From Hirudo medicinalis (lineage: Eukaryota; Annelida; Clitellata; Hirudinida; Hirudinidae): 64,000 nucleotides of DNA. The translations under genes were made by a program, and so were the position numbers. Shown here in pieces: positions 1-11,778 of the stretch. Location of the stretch: positions 57,848 to 121,847 of the forward strand of contig MPNW01000067.1 of assembly GCA_011800805.1 (NCBI GenBank). Direction: 5' to 3'. Position 1 is the stretch's first letter, and each line of letters begins with the position of its first letter. The notes under the pieces were generated by a model. The model made no database searches. It saw nothing but the letters and a program-made list of their open reading frames with translations, and had not been told where the DNA came from.

Positions 1-1584
1 CAGCAGGATTATTGCGTAAGCGTGGTATTTACAGTTAATACCACTCAGTTGATAACTGAATATTTGCTGGAACATCCCAACAATAAACTCGGCATAAATT
101 AAGCCCCGTCGTTTATTACAATATCATATACAAATTATTATACAAATACAGCACCTAATCAGAAAATCTCATCTTAGGCACAATCCTCGTAACTGCTATT
201 GTTTGCAAAGCATGTCAATACCTTATGTTAAAGGCCTACATCACGTCGTTGATTAACAGTCGATAAACATGCATTATTCATGCATCAATGAATCTGTGCA
301 AATATTGTTAAATCCTAACGCAATTGCAAATTTACGAATTATAAAAACTTAACATCGAGGACGTAAATTTTCTTTAGCGATCAAATAATATAAAGATTAT
401 TAACAACTAGCGATCGAGACACGACAACATCATAGAACATGTAAGAATTTTGTAAAAATAATCATAAATACTTTCAGTCGCTACAACGGTTATCTCATCT
501 TATGAATCGTCTCATCTTAGGCGATGGTTGGAGAAGTGACGAGCAAAAAAGGGGAAGGGGTAGGGTTAGAGATGGAGTTAAGTACCAAACGTCAATGAAT
601 GTGAGTTGGCTTTTGCCCGTCACTTGGCCAACAATCATCCTAGGCAAACTTAACTTATATATGTTAGTGCAATCGAATGGTCGAGTCTTGAGCCTGTGAT
701 TTAATCAACAAGTCGCACAAGATTAAAAAAAAAAGAATAATTTATTTTGCTACAAGCATTAAATCAATCCTTTCCTTTTCCTTATTAGTAAGAGGCAAGA
801 AAATTAAGTCTTTATTAGGGTGGGGGAATGAAAAGTAAAATATTTTGGCTTTCAAATCCCAGATAACCCAAAATCAGTAATCCATATTAAAGTGAATAAT
901 TATTCAAAAATGGAATTTTTTTATATATATATCATTATTTTCCAGCAACTTTGATTTAAAATATATACGAATTATCTTGTTTTGCAAATCTGAGGTTGGA
1001 AGTCACTTTAGAAATCGGCTAAAAACAATTATATGGGACATAATTAAAACAATTTCAAAGTATTTGGGATGTTGTTGAATGTCTTGTTATTAATCAGATG
1101 CACTTATTTTTACATTTGGTCCAGCACAACCAGAATCCGATTTTTTCGAGAAGTATACATGAGAGACTACATCGCCTGCTTATATACATATATATGTCTT
1201 ATACATGGGAAAATACGGTGTGTAACAACATCAGTTTTTTTCAAAGATGAAATAAAATATCAAAGTAATATATTTTATTGATTGGTAGATAAGGGAGCAT
1301 CAATTTATTATTCTGATTGAAACAATGGTTTGCCCCATCCTATTCTTTATTATACATATAATATCAGGACGTCTTTCATTTAAACTTTTTCCAGGGGGAC
1401 CCTTGGACACTTTGCTTCTTACCAAAAATCATTCCAAAATTACGCCCCTGAGTAATATGCAAATTATATATTTATAACATAAGCACCAATCATCAAATTA
1501 AAGTTTGTAAGAAGTAATTATAAAAAAATTCAACAACTATTTCACCTTTGATACAAAATACAAAAGCCCAAGATATTTTCAAAG
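1..1584. other. AT-rich non-coding stretch, no gene recognised
   Basis: Both strands were read. Only short chance ORFs occur (about 65-70 codons), with no recognisable motif and no convincing chain of splice sites. It may be intergenic DNA or an intron of a gene lying mostly outside the window. The right end is the 3' flank of the minus-strand membrane-protein gene. Confidence 0.5.
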
Positions 1585-4479
1585 TTAGATGTTTTCCTCA
1601 GGCAAATATACCGCTATGTCAATTCTGTTTCTAGGGAGAGACATGACCATATTGGGCCAACTTTCATCCGAAAGTCTTTGTGAAAGGCATTTTTCTCTTA
1701 AGAGGTAAGAGCTCATATTACCAGTGAGTCTTTGAATTTGCTCTTCGCCAGTTGGTAGATCCTGAATGGTTGGAGCATTTTTGTAACCGGGAGAGCTCTG
1801 AGGTGGTTCTACGTCAAAAGGGAAATCCCGAATTGGCCAACATTGTATGAAGTTCTTTATCGTATTGTCAAGTTTATTTCGAAAAGTCACTGATTCAAAA
1901 TCGACTTCCACTGACGGTTGTTTTATTAAAGATTTTAATATCAGTGGTAGCATTCCTCCTGCCATGGTGGCCAGCATTTGATTGGTGTGAGAAATATTGT
2001 AGACTGTTCCGTAGGTCAACACTATGACAAAGAGAAAAAAAATGAAAGCAAGAATTTTGAGAAATTGCTTTGTTGCTTCCAGATGACTCTCATAAACTGG
2101 ACCCGGTATACCTGGAACTTTTATCAAGCAAACCTCTTCGAAAAGTTTTCTAGATATTCTTGGAACATTATGATTGTCTATGAACATCACCAAGTCTCTT
2201 ATCAACCAGTGACTTGGAGGAGCTGTTGAGATTTCGTCTGATTTTACATCTTCTCCGTTTAATTTAAAACCTCTATTTTCTTGCTTTTCTTCGGGCATAC
2301 CCGTGATTTCGCCCAGATCAGACTCTAGAATATCGCCGAGGGTCTTAAACAGAGACTTGTTAAGTTTTAGGTATCTTGTACTGACGCTGTTGTAACATTG
2401 AAGCCCATAAGCTACTATCGTGAAAACAAGAACCACATACTTTAAAAGTTCCGCTGCATTAACTAATATTCCCATGATGATGAAAATTACAAACTCAATC
2501 AGAGAACCAACGATTTCAGAAAGTAAAATGACAACTGAAATTACAGTAATTATCCCAACAAGCATGGCTACGATGTACATGAAAATGTCTACCTTCCTGA
2601 TTGAATTGTGTTTCACGATATTGGAAGTTGAGGAAAGAGTGTCATGCCATTCCTCTACTAATCCCGATTCTAACGCATCAATATTCAAATAACAGATCTC
2701 TTTCATCTGGTTTTCCAAATGCTTTTCATCATTGGAACTTCTATTTGAATATCTTGCAATATCGAATATCTGAACGCTGTGATCAACCTGCTTCTTTGAC
2801 TGATAAGGTTTGTCTTGCTTGTGAATTCTTGTCTTGCTGGTAATTGCAGTTATTGAATGCACAAAGATTCTGATTATGAGATAAATTGAGGGTATTAAGT
2901 AAACAATCATAAGTAATCCTGTCAGAGGTATCACAATCGGCCAGTAAATGAAACCAACTAGAAACCCCATTAATCCAAACCTTTTCAACGGCCAGATGAT
3001 GTTAGACATCGCGACTTTACAAACTTCAGTCCATTCCAAAGAATGTAGATCTTGAAAGGAACTGAGAATAACTTTCATAAACCTACCTTCCTCCAATCTG
3101 TTGGATGCAATCGCCACATTAATAGCTGTCAAGAAATAGAAGAGGTAAATGAAGATGAAGAATGGATGAGTCGGCAGGAGATATTTGAGTAAACTTCCGT
3201 CAAAATTATCCGAAAGTCCCAGACGACTCAGAGCATTTTTCCTGAAGAGAATGTCTCCATATTCGTAAACATAAAAAACTACCAAGCGAACTCCAAATGG
3301 TACATGGATGAGCAAGACAAATAGCAATACAGACATATAATAACAACATCTGTTCCAACTATAAGTCTTTGTTCTACAACAACAGCAACTGTTCAAAGTG
3401 TTTTCGAAACAACAAGACTTGAAAGGCTCTATATTTCTTATGGAACATTTAAAAAAGGCATCAAAAATAGTTTCCAATAAACCTGTATAAACTTCGCCCT
3501 CCGGCATCGTTCTCCTGTAGTCGACACTAATTTCCAACTGAGTTATTTTTATATCAGTTGGTTGTCCAAAGATCACTTGCCTTACAGAATTTTGCAGCTT
3601 CACCATATTTCTTATATTCCTCAAATCTAGACATTTCTTAGCCACAGGCACAACGTCAGTCGGATAATCATCACTGAAGAAAATTGCCTTACTGATAACT
3701 GCCTTTTTTAATTTGACCACATACGGGATAATTTGTTTTACCAGAGATAACATGAACGGAACAAAGAGCAGTGGTCCAAAGAAGTATAGAAGAATTCTGA
3801 CTGCTGTCAGCATGCCTTTGAGCAAGGTCAACCAAATATTTACCTTACTAAAGTCTTCCAAGATTTCACCAGTGTTTTCGTCTTTGGTGTAACAGACAAC
3901 TTCAATGTAAGCAACATCATAATGCTCCCTTATGACACGATGACAAATTCTGTCGTCATAGGAAAGAGTTACAGGTCCGTCAAAAATAAAATCTCTCACC
4001 AACAAGTACTTGATTGCATTTATTTTATCATTTTCATCGAGTAATGCAAAACAATTCGTAGGTCGGTCAATTAAAGTGACATCAAGGTAAGCAGTATTGG
4101 AAGAAAGAGTCAGGCTTGACATGGAATCGTGCTTGATTTGCAATTCCGCAAGAGTCCTTCCGTGGCTGGTGGTGATTCGCATCCACTTGTGAAGATCGAG
4201 GGCAATTCTAGTGCCCTCCATTGGATCGTCTGATGCATTGGTTTCAATGTTGATAGTGAACTCTATGAGCGACTTCTTGTCCACCTTGAGAAGTTTGGAG
4301 AGTGTGTTATTTATGAAAGCATCTTTTGGCGCTAGATAGCATCCAGGTTTGCCGGTTATGAGCGCAGGAACTAATTCTCTTTTATACAGGACATTCGAAA
4401 GTGCATATGTAGTGATGGAATGGAGTAATCCACTGACGAGCAGAAAACCAATTCCTGTGCAAATCACAAACGTCATCAT
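1585..4479 (-). CDS. Uncharacterised multi-pass membrane protein, 964 aa, single exon
   Basis: One uninterrupted 964-codon ORF, unusual here because its neighbours are heavily spliced. The start is the first of two adjacent ATGs. Residues about 4-28 form a hydrophobic first helix, followed by a soluble, probably extracytoplasmic region to about 215 with potential N-glycosylation sites. Further hydrophobic segments lie near 216-246, 380-405, 434-457, 500-540 (long enough for two), 631-655, 659-695, 806-830 and 834-851. A dense cysteine cluster (about 356-379, with a run of four Cys) sits just before the third segment and may be palmitoylated or metal-binding. The conserved-looking block PGIPGPVYES (about 789-798) precedes the last helices. 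I do not recognise the family with confidence; related-looking uncharacterised proteins may exist in marine invertebrates, but that is memory only. A DC-STAMP assignment was considered and rejected. Confidence 0.85.
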   Translation of the reverse strand: MMTFVICTGIGFLLVSGLLHSITTYALSNVLYKRELVPALITGKPGCYLAPKDAFINNTLSKLLKVDKKSLIEFTINIETNASDDPMEGTRIALDLHKWMRITTSHGRTLAELQIKHDSMSSLTLSSNTAYLDVTLIDRPTNCFALLDENDKINAIKYLLVRDFIFDGPVTLSYDDRICHRVIREHYDVAYIEVVCYTKDENTGEILEDFSKVNIWLTLLKGMLTAVRILLYFFGPLLFVPFMLSLVKQIIPYVVKLKKAVISKAIFFSDDYPTDVVPVAKKCLDLRNIRNMVKLQNSVRQVIFGQPTDIKITQLEISVDYRRTMPEGEVYTGLLETIFDAFFKCSIRNIEPFKSCCFENTLNSCCCCRTKTYSWNRCCYYMSVLLFVLLIHVPFGVRLVVFYVYEYGDILFRKNALSRLGLSDNFDGSLLKYLLPTHPFFIFIYLFYFLTAINVAIASNRLEEGRFMKVILSSFQDLHSLEWTEVCKVAMSNIIWPLKRFGLMGFLVGFIYWPIVIPLTGLLMIVYLIPSIYLIIRIFVHSITAITSKTRIHKQDKPYQSKKQVDHSVQIFDIARYSNRSSNDEKHLENQMKEICYLNIDALESGLVEEWHDTLSSTSNIVKHNSIRKVDIFMYIVAMLVGIITVISVVILLSEIVGSLIEFVIFIIMGILVNAAELLKYVVLVFTIVAYGLQCYNSVSTRYLKLNKSLFKTLGDILESDLGEITGMPEEKQENRGFKLNGEDVKSDEISTAPPSHWLIRDLVMFIDNHNVPRISRKLFEEVCLIKVPGIPGPVYESHLEATKQFLKILAFIFFLFVIVLTYGTVYNISHTNQMLATMAGGMLPLILKSLIKQPSVEVDFESVTFRNKLDNTIKNFIQCWPIRDFPFDVEPPQSSPGYKNAPTIQDLPTGEEQIQRLTGNMSSYLLREKCLSQRLSDESWPNMVMSLPRNRIDIAVYLPEENI

Positions 4480-5181
4480 AACCGGTGATACTCGTTAAGC
4501 AAACAAGTCGATACTATTAGAATGGTTTGCCCTCACTGCCTGAGAAGATATTATCGTCGAAACAGCGGTTACAGGCATGTTGATTGATCAAGGTCTATCC
4601 TGAATGAATTAAAAGCTCCCGCTGTCGCTTTTGTTATTGCACTTTCATTACTTCGTGAAAATAACTGAGCTAAAGTAATCCACTTCTTATTTGTTACTAT
4701 CGATTATTTGCCTTTCTACAGAATTGATATGAAGGTATCAAATATTCTGAAAACATAGACTCTTGCAGAGTGTCTACAATGGTAACAATGTCAGGCGTTT
4801 GTTATGTCGCGAGGGTCTGAATTGAAGAGATAACAGACAGAGTGAGAGGAAATAATTTAATGCTGGAACACGACAATTGTTCTAAATGTGATCATGATAA
4901 TCATCTCAGTAAATATGGGCTCACTTCCACAAGACAATTCCTGAATTGTAAATATAAATGAATTTTAATAATAATGTGATGATAAAGATTATAGAAGAGA
5001 AATGAGAAATCATAATTAAAGTGGTTGAAACTGAGGAAAGTTGTCATCGCAAAGTATGTGTTCGGATGGTGTGGGTGGATTGAATCCATTCTCATTCCAC
5101 GAGTGCGTACAAACAACAGGGACAATTTTCTTAATAATGTCAATTTCACACAATTTCACTTCTCTCGTGACATGAGTTGGT

Positions 5182-5210
5182 TATAAAAACTCACGGATGT
5201 GCAGGTCAGC
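5182..5210 (+). promoter_or_regulatory. TATA box and initiator of the first Dkk-like gene
   Basis: TATAAAA at 5182-5188 is followed about 25 bases later by an arthropod-type initiator, TCAGC at 5206-5210. The ATG of the signal-peptide exon lies at 5230, so the predicted 5' UTR is only about 20 bases. Spacing and motifs fit a core promoter; this is inference from consensus. Confidence 0.6.
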
Positions 5211-5229
5211 CAATCTCTGAGTTTGAAAA

Positions 5230-6005
5230 ATGCTGAAGTTGATTTTGATCACGATTCTCCTGCGTCCTCTCAACTCCTTAGGTTGGTGAATTTTTTTTCT
5301 TGTAAAATACAATTTCCTTTCTAATCAACATTTCCACCAAAGTGATGTTTTCAGATGCCGACGGTGATGAGCTGAGAGAGGATATCTTATCGGCTTTGGA
5401 ATCGTAAGTAGTTTAGCTGGAACAATAAACATCTAATTAAACGTCGTAAAGTAATTAATTTTAAACTAAATTAGAGAATCTAGTAATTATGAGCTTCCTG
5501 GATATGACGAGGAGCGCAGCCTCAGGGGATTGTTTGAGTGCAGAGCTGAGGACAGACCATGCGGTGGCATCATACCCTGCTGTAAAGGCCTCAACTGTTA
5601 CTGGGAGAGTGGCTACAGCCTCATTAAAGTAAGCATGATAATTTCTATGTCTATTACATGTATATGATTAAATTAAGTACAAATTATTTTTAGCTACTTT
5701 AATTTTTAATTTGCCGTGAAATCACTCTAATAATGCATTAGTATTTAAATAAATTAAAAATAATTAAATTAACTTAGACTGGAGTTTGCGTTCCTTGCGT
5801 GAACAAGAACCAAACATGTCAACACCATGGACATTGCTGTGGGAGTCTAGTATGCCAGAAGGGCAGGGCTTTGTATATCGATGGGGTCTGCTCCGAGAAG
5901 GGGAGCCAAGGTCAACCTTGTTATGAGAAGGCTCAATGTGCAAGCAATAAGTGCATTCGGAATGCATGGCAGAGGATGGTGTTTCAAAACGGATACTGCC
6001 AGTAA
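5230..6005 (+). CDS. Secreted cysteine-rich protein, Dickkopf/prokineticin-like (copy 1), 160 aa
   Basis: Four exons: 5230-5281, 5355-5403, 5475-5628, 5778-6005, with intron phases 1, 2, 0 and consensus GT-AG borders. Exon 1 encodes a signal peptide (MLKLILITILL); exon 2 and the start of exon 3 give a short acidic spacer. Mature cysteines: five in exon 3 (including RPCGG and IPCC) and eleven in exon 4 (VCVPC, GHCC, LVCQKG, then GVC, QPC, AQC, NKC, GYC). The spacing resembles the disulphide-rich colipase fold of Dickkopf C-terminal domains and prokineticin/astakine-type ligands, so an extracellular ligand or modulator is likely. I cannot say which receptor it binds. It is a tandem paralogue of the gene at 10432-11191, with the same exon phases and a final exon of the same length. 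Confidence 0.85.
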
Positions 6006-7795
6006 AGAAGTTCTCAATTTCCAATGGGACTTTGACTCGTTTATTAGTTCGCAGCTGAATTGCCTTTCAATTACTTATTTTACACGTTGACTTTAAGTTA
6101 AATGTTGAACATATGTATTTAAAAAAAAACCCACAAATTATATTTTAGAGTTCTCTATATGTGTCAATTAATAATCTTGTTAAGCCGTAAGTAGCAAGTA
6201 ATAGCAACATCATAAATATCTCGACAATGAGATCTTCAGTGCTTCTTGGCATGTAATGTAAAGGGGTATTGGTTATCGTATGTTGTCGTATAATCATATC
6301 CTAAGCAACACAATTGCTATCACTACACAAAATTTGTTTAAAAAAAAATCTTTAAATATTATTAAATATGTAGAGTCATGACCAAAACAGAAATAACAAG
6401 TCAGAAAGTGAAAATGCTTGCCTCTGTCTTAATTTCAGATAATGTCACAATTTATTTAATGGAAAATATTTCGCCATTTTGGTTAAATTTTTGAATTTCT
6501 CAAAATGGGTTTGCTTGAATTTCTCATTTTTCGCAAAGGTTGATATTGTGCAAGTTTAAGTCGTTTTTGTCAGTGATTCCATAATATAGTCCACATTCTA
6601 ATATCTTCCTATCTTTATTTTATAATAGCGTAGTTGTAATTTCAATATTATGATAATGTATTTTGTTAGAGCGACAAAGAAGCGGGCCTTGAACGGACAT
6701 TGAAAAACAGTGAAAACTTTATTATAAATGAATTAGAAAATATCAGCAATGTTTTAAGAAACACTTAATAAAAATACTTAATTGTGTTTCAGTTTATTCA
6801 CTTTATTTCCGATAACATTAAAATTTTAACTAAAATTTATAAAAACTATGAAAAAAATTGACAAATTGACAGAAATGAGAATTTTTTAAATTTATAATAT
6901 AATATAAACTTTAGCTAAGAAGAATGAAAATCTTCAAAAAGCAAAATCCAAAAATTAATTATGCAGAATTCAAAATATTGCAGTTAATTAACACATAAAT
7001 ATCTTGATAAAGTGGAATATTTTGCATTTACCAATAATACCGTATTTCTTTGATAACTTTATTTAAACAAACATTTATGGTACTACTTTGTTACTATATA
7101 GTTGCTGTAGGTTGTTACCAATAACAGTGACACTTTCTTTAAGAATGTTTTTAATAATATTTAATTTTAATTTTAATTTTAATTTTTGTAATTTAAATCA
7201 ACATACACCCAAAGCAAAAAAGCTTACATTAGGAATTCTCTCGGGTTAAGACATGGGACATAAATCTTTGAAAAGAAAAGGAGGCGAACAAGACTCTTTG
7301 CAGCCTTTAAAAAAAGCCTTCAAAAAGCTTCTATTCACCTCAAGATGATGGTTTAAATTCTTTTAGTGTGATTTTTCATAAAATTTGGCGACTAGTTCTT
7401 ATCATGTAATAAGCTTCAACATTTTAGACAGTCGACCGCTTAGCCTTTACTTGACTTAATATAATGTTGCGGAATAATTTTGACCTTATGAATCATATTA
7501 AACTTTGAAATTAGAATTAATAATGAAATTGAATTAATAAATTTATTGTAAAAGGTGAATTCATTGAAAATTTTGAATGCCTGTGAATTTTAATGTTTCT
7601 CACCAAATTTGTATTTCTAATAATACTTTAAGAAATTTCTTTAAAGAGCTGCGAGACATGGCTTTGAACTTCTTAACCTGTCAACACTGGTCAACTCTGG
7701 TCATTATTTACTAATATTAATTATTTCTTACATTAATTATAATATTATTAAGCTAATATTTATTATTAATATTTATAACTATGTTTATTTATTAT
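6006..7795. other. AT-rich intergenic DNA, no gene recognised
   Basis: This starts after the stop codon of the first cysteine-rich gene and includes its 3' UTR. It has many homopolymer and TTTTAA-type runs, no ORF with family features and no convincing splice chain. Confidence 0.5.
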
Positions 7796-7900
7796 TAAAA
7801 TTATTACTATTATTATTATTATTATTATTGTTATTGTTATTATTATTATTATTATTGTTATTATTATTACTATTATTGTTGTTGTTGTTATTTTATTCAT
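7796..7900 (+). repeat. (TTA/TTG)n microsatellite tract
   Basis: Imperfect trinucleotide repeat of TTA with interspersed TTG units; similar short tracts continue to about 8035. An undetermined base lies just downstream at about 7937, probably because the low-complexity sequence was hard to assemble. Confidence 0.85.
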
Positions 7901-8334
7901 TCAACACAACCGCAACGGCTGTAAAGTCATAACGCCNGTTGTTTGTTGTTTATTATTGCTATTATTTTTTTATTATTATTATCATTATCTTTTTATTATT
8001 TTATTTATTCATATTTTTGTTGTTGTTACTATTATAACTCCTTGCAAATTCTTCTATCCGTGCTTCTATCATTTCTTTGTACTTGACTGTAGAACTTGCA
8101 GGAATGCTTTCTTTTGGAAATAAATCAAAGTAGAGAAATTAATTTAGTTATCGTTAAGAATGCACAGAACGTGAACAGTGCAAAATGTGAGAAGACCTGA
8201 TTTCGCCCACTTTTTCTAAATGTAACGTAATGACAAGCTAGAAAAGAGACAAAAAACTAAATTCACAACTGTTACATTTTAAATTTACTTTAACTAGTAA
8301 AAACCCATAATTGGAAAACTTTTCTTCTTTTCCA

Positions 8335-8410
8335 TTGCTTCTGCGGGCCGCTTAACCTGCTCAGAGGGCCGTATCCGACCCGCAAGCCGCACTTTGTCCG
8401 CCCCTAGTCT
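8335..8410 (-). mobile_element. hAT-type transposon terminal fragment
   Basis: This GC-rich island stands out in AT-rich surroundings. On the minus strand it begins near 8406 with TAGGGGCGGACAAAGTGCGG and continues with CGGGTCGGATACGGCCCTC and GCGGCCCGCAG. This matches the remembered pattern of hAT (Charlie-like) termini, CAGGGGTGG(C/A)CAA..GCGGCCCGCGGGCCG..GCGGCCC. No second terminus or transposase was seen nearby, so it is a truncated or very old copy. An 8-bp target duplication could not be confirmed. Confidence 0.6.
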
Positions 8411-10431
8411 AGTAAGCCTAATTATGTCGTGGTATGTGATGCTTTCATAGCTTGTGTCTCATCACAATTCCATTAAATTTGATTTGATTTGATTTATCGA
8501 AACAAAAAAAAAATAAAATAACAGTAATAAGACAAATCTTGGAAAACAAATTGACCAAAAGGCCCAAAAGAATGACTTCAGTCATGTATCACCTCCAATG
8601 TCTTACTAATTTATGATTTGATGATTTGCTTTAAAATATTAATTCTACATGCAATTTTTTTTAAATAATGCAAACTGCTTGTGGACGTGTAGTCAAGTAG
8701 CCATACTCTAACCAGAGGGCAACTTTTGGGCCGCGAAGCCAACAAAACTGGAAATATTAATCTGAATTCCTATCACTCAACGAGACTGGGAACTATTGAA
8801 AATACGAGCCATTTTAAGCCACCAATGTTTAAAGTAGGTATTAACGCCATAACACCAGAACTAAGTAATAAATAATCAAACATTTCAAGCGAAACATCGA
8901 AAATGTAAAAAGAATATCTTCATTTATGAAAGTTGAGGTGACCTCTTCCTCAATAATATCTTGCCACTGAACTTTAAAAGGAGCTATTCGACCTTTTGCC
9001 TGCTTGATCATGTCATATTACACCATATCGCGACTTTCCCTGTGACGTGGAACATACAAAACAAACACTTCAAAAGCAAAAACCATTCTCTAGTGAAAGA
9101 CTTGAGATGACCCGCTCGCCCCCGACTCAAATCCGGATAAGATTGAAAAATATGGGCATTGTTTGTGAAAGAATTCAGAAATAAATTCTGACATTCAATA
9201 ATTGAAAAGATTTCAGAAAAAACTGGATGATAACATCATTGAAACTCTTGTTTGGTTCATTAAAAAATCTGGTTACGGGGCCAATCACTAAAAAGGAGCA
9301 CATTACACACTTTAACTTTTTAAATGATGCAACTGCTGAAATATGATACAATTTTATCACAATTAAGAAATATTGGCTCAACAAATTATTGTCAATAAAA
9401 GCTCGTTTGTCGTAACCGTACGACATACATGTTGGAAGACAGCATTGAAGATGCCAATATTTGAGAATAAATAGTCTGAATGCTTTGTGAAAAACTCCGA
9501 TTTATTGAAAGGCAATTTAATTTATTGAAACAGGAAGCAGAAAAACTACAAAAGACAAATATTTAAATCGATTTATATTTTATTTACGTCCGCAGATTTC
9601 AGCCATTTATTTCTCTTTGCCAACTCTGACATTTAAAAAGATAAAATATGATGGATGGACAGATGGAGTTTGCCATGTTATAGAATGAAGTTATGATGAT
9701 CATTCGGGTTACATGAACGCCCCAAATCATCTTAGAAAAATTAATTAACGTTCACAGAAATTCAAGCAAGCCACAATGTTAGAGCATTATTCACGTTCAT
9801 CGTCTGTGACATAAGATGAATTAGATCAAAAGTTCAATTATAAAGAAATATCAGAATTACATTTTTCAAATGACATTGGGAGAAAATTGCTCAGCTTAAA
9901 ATTCGCAGTAGTGATAACCAAGCTTCCGTGTTGCTTCGATGGAATGATGATGATGATGATTTTATGATTGATGGATTGAAGAAACATAATGACGGAGGCC
10001 ATAAATTTCTTGATATTTTTTCTTTAAGCACCACACCCAGTGTTTTACACAACGAATGTCTTGTTGGAGGGGCCATATCTTCTTTCTCCTCAATGTTTTC
10101 TCCCATGTTATAAATCCCTTATGCGTGGCGCACAATTTTGATTGATAATTTTTAGTATTATTTATCAAATTTGTTGAGTGATTTCATGTTTTCGAAGATT
10201 TAATTTTCCAACAATCTGCTTTTAATCAATCGAAGAGCGGGAATGGTGTCGATTTACATTGGAAAAAATTGTTTCGAACTACATGTGCTTGTCTGCCTGC
10301 AATTGAGTACAACCAGGGGTGAGGTGTAATCGTCTGCCAAATTGCAGCAATTACTCTCATCGACCACATGTTAAAAAGCCGCCAAAAAGCGTCTGTAACT
10401 CAGATGGAACTCAACTCAAGTGAAACTCAAA
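8411..10431. other. Intergenic DNA between the two Dkk-like genes
   Basis: Short ORFs only, none with recognisable domains. A plus-strand ORF near 9928-10113 begins with an Asp run from a GATGAT microsatellite and is probably spurious. The last 100 bases are the presumed promoter of the second Dkk-like gene. Confidence 0.45.
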
Positions 10432-11191
10432 ATGAGATGTTTTGTGCTTTCTCTGTACATCGGATTGTTATTTTCTTTCGAAATCGATTTAAACGAAGAA
10501 CCGAGTGAGTAAAAACGCGGCAAAAAGGATTATCCATCCGTGTGCTAGGATAATTGATATTCATTTTCAGATAGCGAAGATGAAGTCATTCATATCACGA
10601 CAAGAGAACTGTAAGATATTCGATCAAACTGATAAACAATCAACAGATAAAATTGAGATTTCTTCGTAGGCAACTCCTCCAGAGGGCTGCTGGGAATGTC
10701 GCTGATTGGTCAACGGTGGCCAATTACGCTAAGGAAGGAATCTTGAAGTGCAAAAAGAAGGACGAACCTTGTGGAGGTCTCGTGCCATGCTGTGGTTCCA
10801 ACCAGTGCTACTGGAAGAATGGTTACAGCCTCATCAGAGTACGAATATATCTAGTTAAAACTTTCACTCATAAACACGTCATAAAGATGTCTAAGCTTTG
10901 TTTTAATTAGTCACTAATTGGATGTCGACCAGATAGACTGGAGATAAGCAACGTTTTATTCAGAAAGGCATGTGCATTGAGTGCATACAACAGGGTCAGT
11001 TGTGCCAAAGGGACGTCCAATGTTGCGATGGATTGGTTTGCCAGAAGAATAGGGTCTTCCACATCAACGGCATTTGTGATGTGAAGAGACCAACTGGCAG
11101 CTTGTGCCACGACACTGACCAATGCATCAGTAACAGATGCAACTTCACAGGATGGCAGTGGGCTCGGCTTCAAGAAGGGAGATGTCTCTGA
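10432..11191 (+). CDS. Secreted cysteine-rich protein, Dickkopf/prokineticin-like (copy 2), 169 aa
   Basis: Exons 10432-10504, 10571-10610, 10670-10838, 10964-11191; phases 1, 2, 0, exactly as in copy 1, and the last exon is again 228 nt. The signal peptide begins MRCFVLSLYIGLLF. An overlapping upstream ATG at 10404 lies in another frame and gives no signal peptide, so 10432 was chosen. The cysteine pattern matches copy 1: five in exon 3 (EPCGG, VPCC, NQCYW) and eleven in exon 4 (MCIEC, VQCC, LVCQK, GIC, then four more). The GYSLI block at the exon 3/4 junction is shared. Likely secreted ligand or modulator. Arose by tandem duplication; expression and partner are unknown. Confidence 0.87.
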
Positions 11192-11577
11192 GAAAATCAT
11201 GATTCTTTCGACGCAAAAATCGCATTTAATAAACGAAAAATAATTTTATTTAAAAAAGATTAATTTAAACTTTTCCTTAATTGACGAATTCATGGTTGAT
11301 TGTTGCACGTGTTGTCTCGTTAGAAAGTAATAAATTTATGACTTGAGATTCTCACAAACAAATGATTCAATATCCGAGTCACGTGTGCTGAATGTGTTTG
11401 AAAACAACAAAGTGTCAGATTTAATGATGTTGGCATTAAAATTTAACAATGCCGCAGATGTTTGAATAATCATCCTCTTGTGGTTTGAGGTTTGTTAGGG
11501 CATCAACTCTATCAGTTAGTTGCGTGATTTCACTCGATTACGCTTCAGTTGTTCGAGGTGAGTGGGCGCTCGGGGGC

Positions 11578-11604
11578 TATTTAAATGGAAGATGAGCAGC
11601 CTCA
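11578..11604 (+). promoter_or_regulatory. TATA-like box and initiator of the PVF gene
   Basis: TATTTAAA at 11578-11585 is followed about 25 bases later by CTCAAC near 11601. The start codon lies at 11779, giving a predicted 5' UTR of about 175 bases. Consensus-based inference only. Confidence 0.45.
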
Positions 11605-11778
11605 ACATAAAGCACTTGTTCGAGTCGTTCGGTGAAATACATCGGCATTTTTTAAACGACGTTGAAAGCGCAGGCCTCAACAACTTGGACTACACGGAGT
11701 GATTGACTTACGAGCAAATAGATTCTTTTTCGTTATTTTATTGTTTCCCGTCCGTTGCTCTCGTCTAGTTTCATCGAG

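Noticed and set aside
1585..4479. Assignment of the 964-aa protein to the DC-STAMP/sneaky family
   Set aside because: The size, the number of hydrophobic segments and the large N-terminal soluble domain do not fit what I know of DCST proteins, and no diagnostic motif was visible.
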